From an uncultured Anaerosacchariphilus sp. (lineage in GTDB: Bacteria; Bacillota; Clostridia; Lachnospirales; Lachnospiraceae), in the NCBI GenBank assembly GCA_934373375.1, contig CAKROP010000032.1, positions 1 to 12,976 of the forward strand: 12,976 nucleotides of DNA. The letters run 5' to 3'. Positions 1-5,827 of the stretch are shown here, in pieces (position 1 is the first letter of the stretch; each line of letters starts with the position of its first letter). The notes beneath the pieces are model-generated. The model was not told the DNA's origin. It was given only the letters and a program-made list of their open reading frames with translations, and made no database searches. Position numbers and translations under genes: made by a program.

Positions 1-42
1 CTCCTGAGAGAAGCATAAGCCACTATGTAATTCTCAAATACC
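1..42 (-). other. Left-edge spacer after the IID gene, with a possible ribosome binding site for a further operon gene
   Basis: This short stretch follows the IID stop codon. Read leftwards it ends in AGGAG (bases 1-5), which has the form of a Shine-Dalgarno site. No strong hairpin with a T-run is visible; only a 5-bp GAGAA/TTCTC pairing can be drawn. I infer that the IIB-IIC-IID operon may continue with another gene just beyond the left edge. What that gene is cannot be seen. Confidence 0.35.
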
Positions 43-864
43 TTAGAAGATTCCTACCAGTGCTCCCAGCAGACCTACTACCAGCAGAAGTCCGATACAA
101 GCAACCGGAGTCCAGCCCTTCTTCTTAATCAGGAAGTACAGGCCAAGAGTAATGCCAAGCGGAATCAGCTTCGGCAGGATGCCATCCAGAATGCTCTGGA
201 TAACGATCGGGCTTTCGCCGTTCTCGATGGTCAGAGCGATGGTTGTTCCACCATAGTTAGATGTCAGAGCACCAACTACGAATACACCCAGCATAGAAGC
301 TGCACGAGTGAACTCTTTTGCGTTGGCGGTCAGAATCTCGATAGCCTTGGAACCGAGCTCGTAAGACCAGTTCATCAGGAAGAAACGCAGTGCCATCTGA
401 ACAATGTTGAAGATTAACAGGAACAGGATCGGGCCGGCGATAGAACCGTTGATAGCCATGTTCGCTGTAATACCTGCTGTAATCGGAACCAGAGTGAACC
501 AGAACAGAGCGTCACCGATACCACCCAGGGGTCCCATAGCTGCAACACGCACCGCACGGATTGTGTTGATATCTGCCTTCTGCTGCTCCAGAGAAAGTAC
601 AATACCCATTACGAATGTTACCAGGAACGGATGAGTATTGAAGAACTCCAGGTTGTGCTGCATAGAAGTTGAAAGGTCATCCTTATCGGTGTGGATTTTC
701 TCCAGTCCCGGAAGGATACAGTAAAGCCATCCTGCTGCCTGCATTCTCTCATAGTTGAAAGAACCCTGCAGATTCAGAGAACGCCATACCATTTTGTTAA
801 GAGTCTTTTTATCAAGCGGCTGAGCCGGTGTTAAATCCTTGTAAGTTGTAGCATTAGATGCCAT
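43..864 (-). CDS. agaE: PTS system mannose-family IID component, N-acetylgalactosamine type
   Basis: Membrane subunit of a mannose-family PTS permease. With IIC it forms the channel that moves the sugar while IIB phosphorylates it. The protein has 273 residues, a normal IID length. Its N-terminal half carries the family-type WRSLNLQGSFNYERMQAAGW stretch, and AAMGPLGGIGDALFW follows near the middle. The C-terminal half is hydrophobic and ends in a membrane segment. The reading frame stays open further upstream, but I place the start at the ATG at 862-864, preceded by GGAGGTGA and followed by MASNATTY. This start overlaps the end of the IIC gene by 11 bases, so translation is probably coupled. 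The GalNAc assignment comes from the AgaV-like IIB and from agaS and nagA nearby; IID sequence alone would allow other hexosamines. The symbol follows the E. coli aga nomenclature (agaE/agaD) and is by analogy. Confidence 0.9.
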   Translation of the reverse strand: MASNATTYKDLTPAQPLDKKTLNKMVWRSLNLQGSFNYERMQAAGWLYCILPGLEKIHTDKDDLSTSMQHNLEFFNTHPFLVTFVMGIVLSLEQQKADINTIRAVRVAAMGPLGGIGDALFWFTLVPITAGITANMAINGSIAGPILFLLIFNIVQMALRFFLMNWSYELGSKAIEILTANAKEFTRAASMLGVFVVGALTSNYGGTTIALTIENGESPIVIQSILDGILPKLIPLGITLGLYFLIKKKGWTPVACIGLLLVVGLLGALVGIF

Positions 865-1663
865 CCTCTTCACCTCCGTTTCCACCATTTCCAGCGTTCT
901 GCTTAATAGCAACGCGAGTCTGGAAGTCGTACAGTGCAATTGCGATACCAACAAAAGCTACCAGAAGCAGAGCAGAACCGCTCAGGTCCGGAATGTAGCC
1001 GATGATAGTAGCAAGTGTGAAACCTGCAAAGTAAATTCCCCACAGGTCGTTGGAAAGCATGATACGAAGCAGGATAGCGAATCCAACGAAACGCATCATT
1101 CCACCAGCGGTGCTAAGACCAGTCATGATCCAAGCGTATTTCTCAGAAATAGCTGTCAGAGTTTCGCCAAGTGCGCTTCCGCCGAGCAGACCAGCTACAC
1201 AAACGATAGCGAACAGAAGTCCAAGAGCGCCCATAGCCAGGTAGTTCAGACGAACGATACCCTTTGTATCAGCCTTCTCAGCCATCTTGTCTGCAGTAGA
1301 CATCAGCGGGGACATAACGGTGAACAGCAGAGTTACCATGTACTGACCGATCAGAGCGAACGGAACAGCAAGTCCAACTGCTGCGCTGGTGTCAAGACCA
1401 GAAGAAATAGCGAATACAGTAGCCATGATTCCACCGATTACGGCGTTAGGCGGCTGAGCTCCACCAACCGGCATGTTACCGATAGTCATTAACTGATAAG
1501 TACCACCTACGATAAGTCCTGTCTGCAGGTCACCAAGGATTGCTCCGATGACTGCTCCTGTTACGATAGGCTGGTACAGAGATTCCAATAAGTCGAACTG
1601 GTCGATGGCCACGATGAAGGACCATACAGCAACCAGTAAAATCTGAATTGCATTAAAACTCAT
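854..1663 (-). CDS. agaW: PTS system mannose-family IIC component, N-acetylgalactosamine type
   Basis: Integral membrane channel subunit of the same PTS. The 269 residues show several hydrophobic helices. Family-type stretches are LYQPIVTGAVIGAILGDLQTGLIVGGTYQLM (residues about 30-60) and GGAQPPNAVIGGIMATVFAISSG just after. The region FSVMSPL-type loop, MAEKADTKGIVRLNYLAMGALGLLF, is also typical of Aga-type IIC proteins. The start ATG (1661-1663) has AAAGGAGA upstream. The protein ends in EEDGI, a tail like that of E. coli AgaW as I recall it, and the bases coding it contain the GAGGATGG in which the IID start codon lies. The gene is second in IIB-IIC-IID, 67 bases after IIB. Family is secure; GalNAc specificity is inferred from context and resemblance. 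Confidence 0.92.
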   Translation of the reverse strand: MSFNAIQILLVAVWSFIVAIDQFDLLESLYQPIVTGAVIGAILGDLQTGLIVGGTYQLMTIGNMPVGGAQPPNAVIGGIMATVFAISSGLDTSAAVGLAVPFALIGQYMVTLLFTVMSPLMSTADKMAEKADTKGIVRLNYLAMGALGLLFAIVCVAGLLGGSALGETLTAISEKYAWIMTGLSTAGGMMRFVGFAILLRIMLSNDLWGIYFAGFTLATIIGYIPDLSGSALLLVAFVGIAIALYDFQTRVAIKQNAGNGGNGGEEDGI

Positions 1664-1703
1664 GATTTATACAATCTCCTTTCCAATAGTATAAAGCTGT
1701 CTT

Positions 1704-1725
1704 AAATTCCCCCTCATAGGAATTC
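1704..1725 (-). other. Small stem-loop between the IIB and IIC genes
   Basis: In the 67-base gap between IIB and IIC, AATTCC (1705-1710) pairs with GGAATT (1719-1724), extendable by a G-U pair, around an 8-base loop. There is no T-run, so it is unlikely to be a full terminator. It could mark a processing or stability element that sets the IIB:IIC ratio, or be chance. Confidence 0.25.
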
Positions 1726-1730
1726 ACAAC

Positions 1731-2207
1731 TTATTTGAACAGCTTCTCAATGTTCTCCGCTGCCTCGGTCGGAACACGACGAATCTCGAGCTCCACACCC
1801 AGATCACGAAGCTTTGCAAATGCAGCCACATCTGCGTCGTCTACGGCTACAGAGCCTGCAACCTGACGCTTGCCGTCTGCCATATGCATGTTGCCGATGT
1901 TTACCTTCTTAATCGGCACGCCACCCTCTACCAGCTTCAGAACATCCTGCGGATTCTCACATACAATGAAAATCAGCTGCTTATCGGACGCCTTGTGGAT
2001 AGTAGAGATGGTCTTTTCAATGGTCCAGTAACGCATGGAAGCATATGCCGGAGCTGCCATATCCATCAGTCCCTGACGAAGCTTGTTTCCAGCTACTTCA
2101 TCATTGGCTACCAGGATTAGGTTTGCACCGATGGTTCCACACCACTGTGTTGCAACCTGTCCGTGAACCAGACGGTTGTCAATACGTGTTAAAACGATAT
2201 TGGGCAT
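1731..2207 (-). CDS. agaV: PTS system mannose-family IIB component, N-acetylgalactosamine type
   Basis: Cytosolic phosphotransfer subunit that takes the phosphate from IIA and gives it to the incoming sugar. The 158 residues are a typical length. The active-site motif is RIDNRLVHGQV (residues 8-18), with His15 the expected phosphorylated residue. Across its length it resembles E. coli AgaV as I recall it: IVLTRIDNRLVHGQV, GANLILVANDEV, GGVPIKKVNIGNMH and the VPTE near the end. The frame is open further upstream, with ATGs at 2213 and 2252. I choose the ATG at 2205-2207 because GGAGG then sits 8 bases away; for the ATG at 2213 the spacing would be only 2. It is the first gene of the leftward IIBCD transcript, divergent from the AraC-type regulator, whose likely binding sites lie just upstream. 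Confidence 0.93.
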   Translation of the reverse strand: MPNIVLTRIDNRLVHGQVATQWCGTIGANLILVANDEVAGNKLRQGLMDMAAPAYASMRYWTIEKTISTIHKASDKQLIFIVCENPQDVLKLVEGGVPIKKVNIGNMHMADGKRQVAGSVAVDDADVAAFAKLRDLGVELEIRRVPTEAAENIEKLFK

Positions 2208-2261
2208 TTTCATTCCCTCCTTGTTATGATGTACCCCGAAAATCCCCTTCAAGGTGACTTT

Positions 2262-2290
2262 ATTATATCTTATTTGATTCTTTTTGTATT
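2262..2290 (-). promoter_or_regulatory. Promoter of the IIB-IIC-IID operon, perfect -10 but poor -35
   Basis: On the minus strand a perfect TATAAT lies at 2267-2262. Seventeen bases upstream the -35 position reads AATACA (2290-2285), matching TTGACA in only three places. A strong -10 with a weak -35 is typical of activator-dependent promoters, and the direct repeats directly upstream fit that reading. Confidence 0.6.
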
Positions 2291-2325
2291 TGTAGTTTTT
2301 AGTTGACTTCGTGTTGTTTTTAGTT
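2291..2325 (-). promoter_or_regulatory. Tandem direct repeat, probable binding site of the AraC-type regulator
   Basis: On the minus strand AACTAAAAACAACA (2325-2312) and AACTAAAAACTACA (2304-2291) are 13/14 identical, separated by 7 bases, giving a 21-bp period, two turns of helix. The nearer copy abuts the -35 of the IIB promoter. AraC-family activators commonly bind such direct repeats next to the -35, and the divergent gene encodes such a protein. The sequence pattern is seen; the binding protein is inferred. Confidence 0.6.
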
Positions 2326-2372
2326 TCTGTTAATCAAGTTTATTCTTTTTTTAGAATTGCTTCGTTGTTTTC

Positions 2373-2401
2373 TGGACATTCTTACAAAAAAAGGCTATAA
2401 T
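2373..2401 (+). promoter_or_regulatory. Sigma-A promoter of the AraC-type regulator gene
   Basis: TGGACA (2373-2378) and TATAAT (2396-2401) are separated by exactly 17 bases, five of six and six of six matches to the sigma-A consensus. The gene start lies 24 bases after the -10. Unlike the IIB promoter this one needs no obvious activator, so the regulator is probably made constitutively. Confidence 0.75.
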
Positions 2402-2425
2402 GAATTCCATATACGGAGGTAATTT

Positions 2426-3625
2426 ATGCAATTAAAGACATCCAGCCTGGAATTTGAACGTTATGGTTCTGTCTACGATAAACCTGTTTCTCCCGGAAAC
2501 CCCGGCATGATCAGCCGCGATTTACATCTGATTGCCAAGCGCAGCCTCAATCAGGTCTATCATTTCGACTGCGAGGTCTGCCTGGAGCTGCAAAGCGGCA
2601 TGGCTGCCCTTGTGGTAGGCGAGTCCCTTGACACTGCGAAACTGGAAGAGTTTGCCGTCCACCGTAATGTACGGCTGAAACCCGGACTGTACTGGAATCT
2701 CATCGCCGTCACTTCCAATATCACCTGTAAAATGATTGCCACCACAGACTATAGCTACTCTCTGGAGACACTTCCCGCTTCCTATATGTTCCGTCGGATT
2801 CTTCCCCGCGTGCGTATCAGCGAGATTCTCGGCTATTACTACAATATCCGGAATTCAGGCTATACCTTTAATGGGGAAACCCACGGCTACTTTGAACTGA
2901 CCTATGTAGATCGTGGAGAGCTTATGACAGAGGTAGATGGGAAGAACTACACAATCCGCGAAAAGGAACTGATGATCTACGGACCCGGTCAGTTCCATAA
3001 CCAGAATATTGCGGAAGGTCATTCCTGCTCCTATGTTACCATTATTTTCGATATGGAAACCCTCGTCTATGATGTGGAAAGTACCCATTACGATCTCCTG
3101 TTAAATAAGGTATTCTCTTATGATAAGAAGATATATACCCTGATCAAGACCTTTGTAGCTGAGAGCACATCTGAGATTCCCTATATGAACAGCCTGATGC
3201 TCTGCCTGCTTCAGGAAACGGTCATCCGTCTGCTTCAGTCGGAATTTATCGGTCAGAAGTCTGATAAGCCAATGACCATCGCCCGACAGCATTACGAAGA
3301 CGAGCTTCTTGAAAAGGTGCTGGCTTACATTGATGAGACTATCTATGAGCCAACTACTATTGCAGAGATTTGCCAGAAGTTCTCCATGTCCCGTTCCTCC
3401 CTGCAGATCCTGTTCAAGGAAAATATGGACATGCCGCCCAAGAAGTATATCAATGAGTTGAAGCTGGAAAAGAGCCGTCAGATGATCTGCGAGAATAAGT
3501 ATACCATCAGCGAGATTGCTCTGATGCTGGGCTTCAATTCCATTCACTATTTTTCCAGGGCCTTTACTCAAAAGTATAACATGCCCCCCAGTGAGTATGC
3601 CAAAACCATTTACAAATCCAATTAA
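2426..3625 (+). CDS. AraC-family transcriptional regulator with extra N-terminal domain, probable regulator of the GalNAc genes
   Basis: DNA-binding regulator of 399 residues, about 100 longer than the usual 280-300 of AraC proteins. The C-terminal domain (about 293-396) has both helix-turn-helix units: TTIAEICQKFSMSRSSLQILFKE (310-332) and YTISEIALMLGFNSIHYFSRAF (359-380), the second matching the AraC signature. Residues about 125-225 look like the AraC sensing cupin (HGYFELTYVDRGELMTEVDG, GPGQFHN). Residues 1-115 are an additional domain with short beta-like stretches (CEVCLELQSGMAALVVG, VRLKPGLYWNLIAV) that I think is a second cupin-like fold, possibly of the DUF4867 type; this is uncertain. 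The start has GGAGG 6 bases upstream. It lies divergent from IIB and next to agaS-IIA, so I infer that it controls this locus, probably as an activator responding to a GalNAc-derived sugar phosphate. Confidence 0.9.
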   Translation: MQLKTSSLEFERYGSVYDKPVSPGNPGMISRDLHLIAKRSLNQVYHFDCEVCLELQSGMAALVVGESLDTAKLEEFAVHRNVRLKPGLYWNLIAVTSNITCKMIATTDYSYSLETLPASYMFRRILPRVRISEILGYYYNIRNSGYTFNGETHGYFELTYVDRGELMTEVDGKNYTIREKELMIYGPGQFHNQNIAEGHSCSYVTIIFDMETLVYDVESTHYDLLLNKVFSYDKKIYTLIKTFVAESTSEIPYMNSLMLCLLQETVIRLLQSEFIGQKSDKPMTIARQHYEDELLEKVLAYIDETIYEPTTIAEICQKFSMSRSSLQILFKENMDMPPKKYINELKLEKSRQMICENKYTISEIALMLGFNSIHYFSRAFTQKYNMPPSEYAKTIYKSN

Positions 3626-3634
3626 ATATTGTTA

Positions 3635-3677
3635 AAAAACAGGAGGCTTTCTCATTTTAAGAAAGCCTCCTGTTTTT
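3635..3677. terminator. Bidirectional intrinsic terminator between the regulator gene and yajC
   Basis: A perfect 18-bp stem (3635-3652 with 3660-3677) around a 7-base loop. The core AGGAGGCTTTCT/AGAAAGCCTCCT is flanked by an A-run on the left and a T-run on the right, so it ends in a U-tract in both directions. It lies between the converging stop codons of the AraC-type gene and yajC and should stop both transcripts. Confidence 0.93.
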
Positions 3678-3684
3678 ATACTTT

Positions 3685-3969
3685 TTAGTTTTCCAGAGAC
3701 TGGATTGCAAACCGGGAAATCTTAATGACGGTTCCCTTTGCCACCTCGACATTCACTGTCTCGTCTTCGATTCCTACGACCTTGCCGTAGATTCCGCCGC
3801 CAAACATCACCTGGCTTCCAATCTTCAGCTCCGTGTGTACCTCTGTGAGCTCGCTGCGGCGCTTTTTTACATTTCTTGCGGAAATGATAGCCAGCACCAG
3901 AGCAATTACGCCCATGATAAATGCCAGTGTAATGCAGGTCCATCCAATTACTTCCCAGTTAATACTCAT
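3685..3969 (-). CDS. yajC: YajC-like small membrane protein encoded with the PTS
   Basis: A 94-residue protein with one membrane helix (about 7-31), a basic KKRR linker, and a cytosolic domain matching the YajC family: IGSQVMFGGGIYGKVVGIEDETVNVEVAKGTVIKISR. YajC proper is an accessory partner of SecDF in the Sec translocon. Here the gene lies 2 bases after the IIA stop codon and ends the agaS-IIA-yajC transcript. Its ribosome binding site (GAGGATGG) lies inside the last codons of the IIA gene, implying coupled translation. From memory, yajC-like genes also sit in mannose-family PTS operons of streptococci, so this is probably a PTS-associated paralogue rather than the housekeeping yajC. Its job there is unknown; an effect on membrane insertion or stability of IIC/IID is speculation. 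Confidence 0.85.
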   Translation of the reverse strand: MSINWEVIGWTCITLAFIMGVIALVLAIISARNVKKRRSELTEVHTELKIGSQVMFGGGIYGKVVGIEDETVNVEVAKGTVIKISRFAIQSLEN

Positions 3970-3971
3970 AC

Positions 3972-4406
3972 TTAAATACCATCCTCTTCTGTGTCGTCGT
4001 TATGCTCGGCCAGCTCAAACCGGATGATGTAATCCTTTCCGGTGGGAATCAGAGCCTCTGCCATGTCAAGGGGGTTGTCATAGATACCCATAGACATGGA
4101 ACCTTCAATCAGCATCGGCAGGTTGGAGCCTGCGATAACCTCAATCTTCTGCTCCGGTCTTGCGAACTTGCACTCTACCGCTGTCTTGAAGGGTGAGCCT
4201 CCTGCCAGGTCGGAAAGCACCAGTACGCCGTCACAGTCTTTCAGCTTATCGAAAGCCTGATTCAGGTTGTGCGCCAGAGTCTCTGTGGAGTGATCAGCCT
4301 CAAAATCCACATACTCGATATTCTCTGTATTGCCGGTAATCAGACGCAGGCTGGAGCCCAGTCCTGTGGCAAAATGGCCGTGGCCGGTAATCAGTAATCC
4401 TACCAT
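3972..4406 (-). CDS. agaF: PTS system mannose-family IIA component, N-acetylgalactosamine type
   Basis: Cytosolic subunit that receives phosphate from HPr and passes it to IIB. It has 144 residues, the normal size of a stand-alone mannose-type IIA. The N-terminus VGLLITGHGHFATGL holds the expected phosphorylated His9, and SDLAGGSPFKTA (about residues 65-76) is the conserved loop. The ATG at 4404-4406 has GGAGG 9 bases upstream, inside the 18-base gap after agaS. The protein ends in TEEDGI, like the IIC protein's GEEDGI. It is encoded away from IIBCD, with agaS, so the complete PTS needs both leftward transcripts. The symbol is by analogy with E. coli agaF. Confidence 0.9.
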   Translation of the reverse strand: MVGLLITGHGHFATGLGSSLRLITGNTENIEYVDFEADHSTETLAHNLNQAFDKLKDCDGVLVLSDLAGGSPFKTAVECKFARPEQKIEVIAGSNLPMLIEGSMSMGIYDNPLDMAEALIPTGKDYIIRFELAEHNDDTEEDGI

Positions 4407-4424
4407 AATCTTTGTCCTCCGAAA

Positions 4425-5603
4425 TTATTTTACTGTGTACGGATACAGGGTTACGCCCTTAACTACACGGTTTACCTCACCTGTCGGGCAGGGGTTGTCC
4501 GGTGTGATGCCCAGAGACAGAGACTTCAGAACTGCCAGTGTCTGAGCGAAGGTAATGTAATTGAAGCCGAGCAGTACGTTCTCCAGAGACTGACCGATGT
4601 TCATCTCTACGGTATAGTCTACCAGACCTTTGACTGCTTCGCAAGGAGTATTCATAACAGCTACGACGCGGTTCTTCTTTCTCTGGGGTCCCATTTCCTT
4701 GATCAGGTCGATCTCGTACTGTCTCTGATACTCGTTGTCGCTTAAGTATACAACGGTCAGTGTACGGTCGTCGATGATGGACTTCGGACCATGACGGAAG
4801 CCAAGCGGTGTGTCGAACATGGTAGCTACCTTACCTGCGGTCAGCTCCAGCATCTTCAGAGCGGACTCCTGAGATACGCCCTTCAGGCTTGCGGTTCCCA
4901 GATATACGATACGGTTGAAATCAAACTCGTCTACGATAGTCTGTGCGACAGTCCAGTTCTTATCCAGGAATACCTCTCCTGCTGCAGCAATCTTCTCAAC
5001 TGCCTCGCAAATCTCGTCCAGGCGATCCAGATTGAATGCCAGGTAAGTAGCCAGGTACATATTGGAGAAGCTGGAGGTCATAGCGAAGGACTGGTCATGG
5101 GTCTCCGGTGTCAGGTTGATAGCGAAGCAGTTATGTCTGTCATCTGCCAGCTTGGAAAGAGTTCCCTCATGGTTGCAGGTTACGAACAGGTGATACAGGT
5201 TCTTGCAGACTGCCTCAGCGTTCTGTACAGCGCCCAGGGACTCCGGTGAATTTCCGGAACGTCCGAAGCTTACCAGAATGGTCGGCTTGGTTGCGGAAAG
5301 GAAGCACTCCGGTGACGGAACAAGATCTGTGGTTCCAAAGGACTTTACCTTATAATTATATTTCTGATTCAGCGCCTGATACAGAGAGTTTCCTACGAAC
5401 TCACTGGTACCTGCTCCTGTCAGAACGATATCAAAATCATCCTGCTTTACTACCTGATCGATGAATTTCTGAAGCTCGTCTTTGCACGCCTTGATCTGGG
5501 CGCAGGTCTTTCTCCAGGTAGACGGCTGCTGATGGATCTCAGTCAGAGTAAATGTAGAAGAAGTTTCTTTCATTTTTTCATCAGTTACATTGAAAATGGT
5601 CAT
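4425..5603 (-). CDS. agaS: AgaS, galactosamine-6-phosphate deaminase/isomerase (SIS domain)
   Basis: Converts D-galactosamine-6-phosphate to D-tagatose-6-phosphate and ammonia in the cytosol. The 392-residue protein matches AgaS (about 384 in E. coli) along its whole length and has two SIS domains, about 45-190 and 215-365. Visible motifs are LTGAGTSEFVG (61-71), SFGRSGNSPES (112-122), PETHDQSFAMTSS (166-178), ESALKMLELTAGK (246-258), GFRHGPKS (268-275) and the C-terminal PTGEVNRVVKGV. The frame extends to 5651, but the ATG at 5601-5603 has GGGAGG 8 bases upstream and is preferred. It is the first gene of agaS-IIA-yajC and diverges from nagA. The conserved motifs separate it from glucosamine-6-P synthase and from NagB-type deaminases, which makes GalNAc the best substrate for the locus. 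Confidence 0.94.
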   Translation of the reverse strand: MTIFNVTDEKMKETSSTFTLTEIHQQPSTWRKTCAQIKACKDELQKFIDQVVKQDDFDIVLTGAGTSEFVGNSLYQALNQKYNYKVKSFGTTDLVPSPECFLSATKPTILVSFGRSGNSPESLGAVQNAEAVCKNLYHLFVTCNHEGTLSKLADDRHNCFAINLTPETHDQSFAMTSSFSNMYLATYLAFNLDRLDEICEAVEKIAAAGEVFLDKNWTVAQTIVDEFDFNRIVYLGTASLKGVSQESALKMLELTAGKVATMFDTPLGFRHGPKSIIDDRTLTVVYLSDNEYQRQYEIDLIKEMGPQRKKNRVVAVMNTPCEAVKGLVDYTVEMNIGQSLENVLLGFNYITFAQTLAVLKSLSLGITPDNPCPTGEVNRVVKGVTLYPYTVK

Positions 5604-5681
5604 CACATTTTCCTCCCTTATTCTTATTTTGCTTTTTGTGGTTTCGGGCACACCTCATGTGGGGTTCCCTTATCTGACACC

Positions 5682-5692
5682 ATTATATAGCA
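5682..5692 (-). promoter_or_regulatory. Likely -10 region of the agaS operon promoter
   Basis: On the minus strand TGCTATATAAT spans 5692-5682. It can be read as an extended -10 (TGC then TATATA) or as a perfect TATAAT at 5687-5682. The -35 position 17 bases upstream of the latter reads TGTTTT, a weak match. It lies about 80 bases before the agaS start codon in a 224-bp divergent intergenic region shared with nagA. Confidence 0.5.
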
Positions 5693-5717
5693 CACTGATT
5701 TCAAAAAACAATACAGC

Positions 5718-5752
5718 TACTAAAACTCATAATCTTTCTTTTAAAAAATGCA
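5718..5752 (+). promoter_or_regulatory. Degenerate second copy of the proposed AraC-type site upstream of nagA
   Basis: TACTAAAACTCATA (5718-5731) and TTTTAAAAAATGCA (5739-5752) match the AACTAAAAACnACA box of the IIB promoter at 9 and 8 of 13 positions. They share its orientation relative to transcription, its 7-base gap and 21-bp period, and lie 22 bases from the -10 (23 at IIB). The region is A-rich, so chance similarity is a real possibility. Confidence 0.3.
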
Positions 5753-5771
5753 AATTCATTTTAAAATCGGG

Positions 5772-5780
5772 TGCTATAAT
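5772..5780 (+). promoter_or_regulatory. Extended -10 promoter of nagA
   Basis: TGC followed by a perfect TATAAT (5775-5780) forms an extended -10 element. The -35 position 17 bases upstream reads AAATTC, a poor match. As at the IIB promoter, this suggests dependence on an activator. The nagA start codon is 47 bases downstream. Confidence 0.6.
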
Positions 5781-5827
5781 AAGGATAGATTGCAACTTAT
5801 GAAATAAAACAGGAGGGAATTTTTATT

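Noticed and set aside
43..2207. Mannose, fructose or sorbose as PTS substrate
   Set aside because: The IIB sequence is closest to AgaV-type proteins as far as I can judge, and agaS and nagA are neighbours. A fructose or mannose PTS would not need deacetylation and deamination.
2208..2425. Catabolite repression (cre) site in the IIB/regulator region
   Set aside because: I found no convincing match to the WTGNAANCGNWNNCW pattern here or in the agaS-nagA gap.
5652..5665. Imperfect inverted repeat ACCTCATGTGGGGT in the agaS leader
   Set aside because: Only about 10 of 14 positions are symmetric and no copy was found elsewhere; too weak to call an operator.
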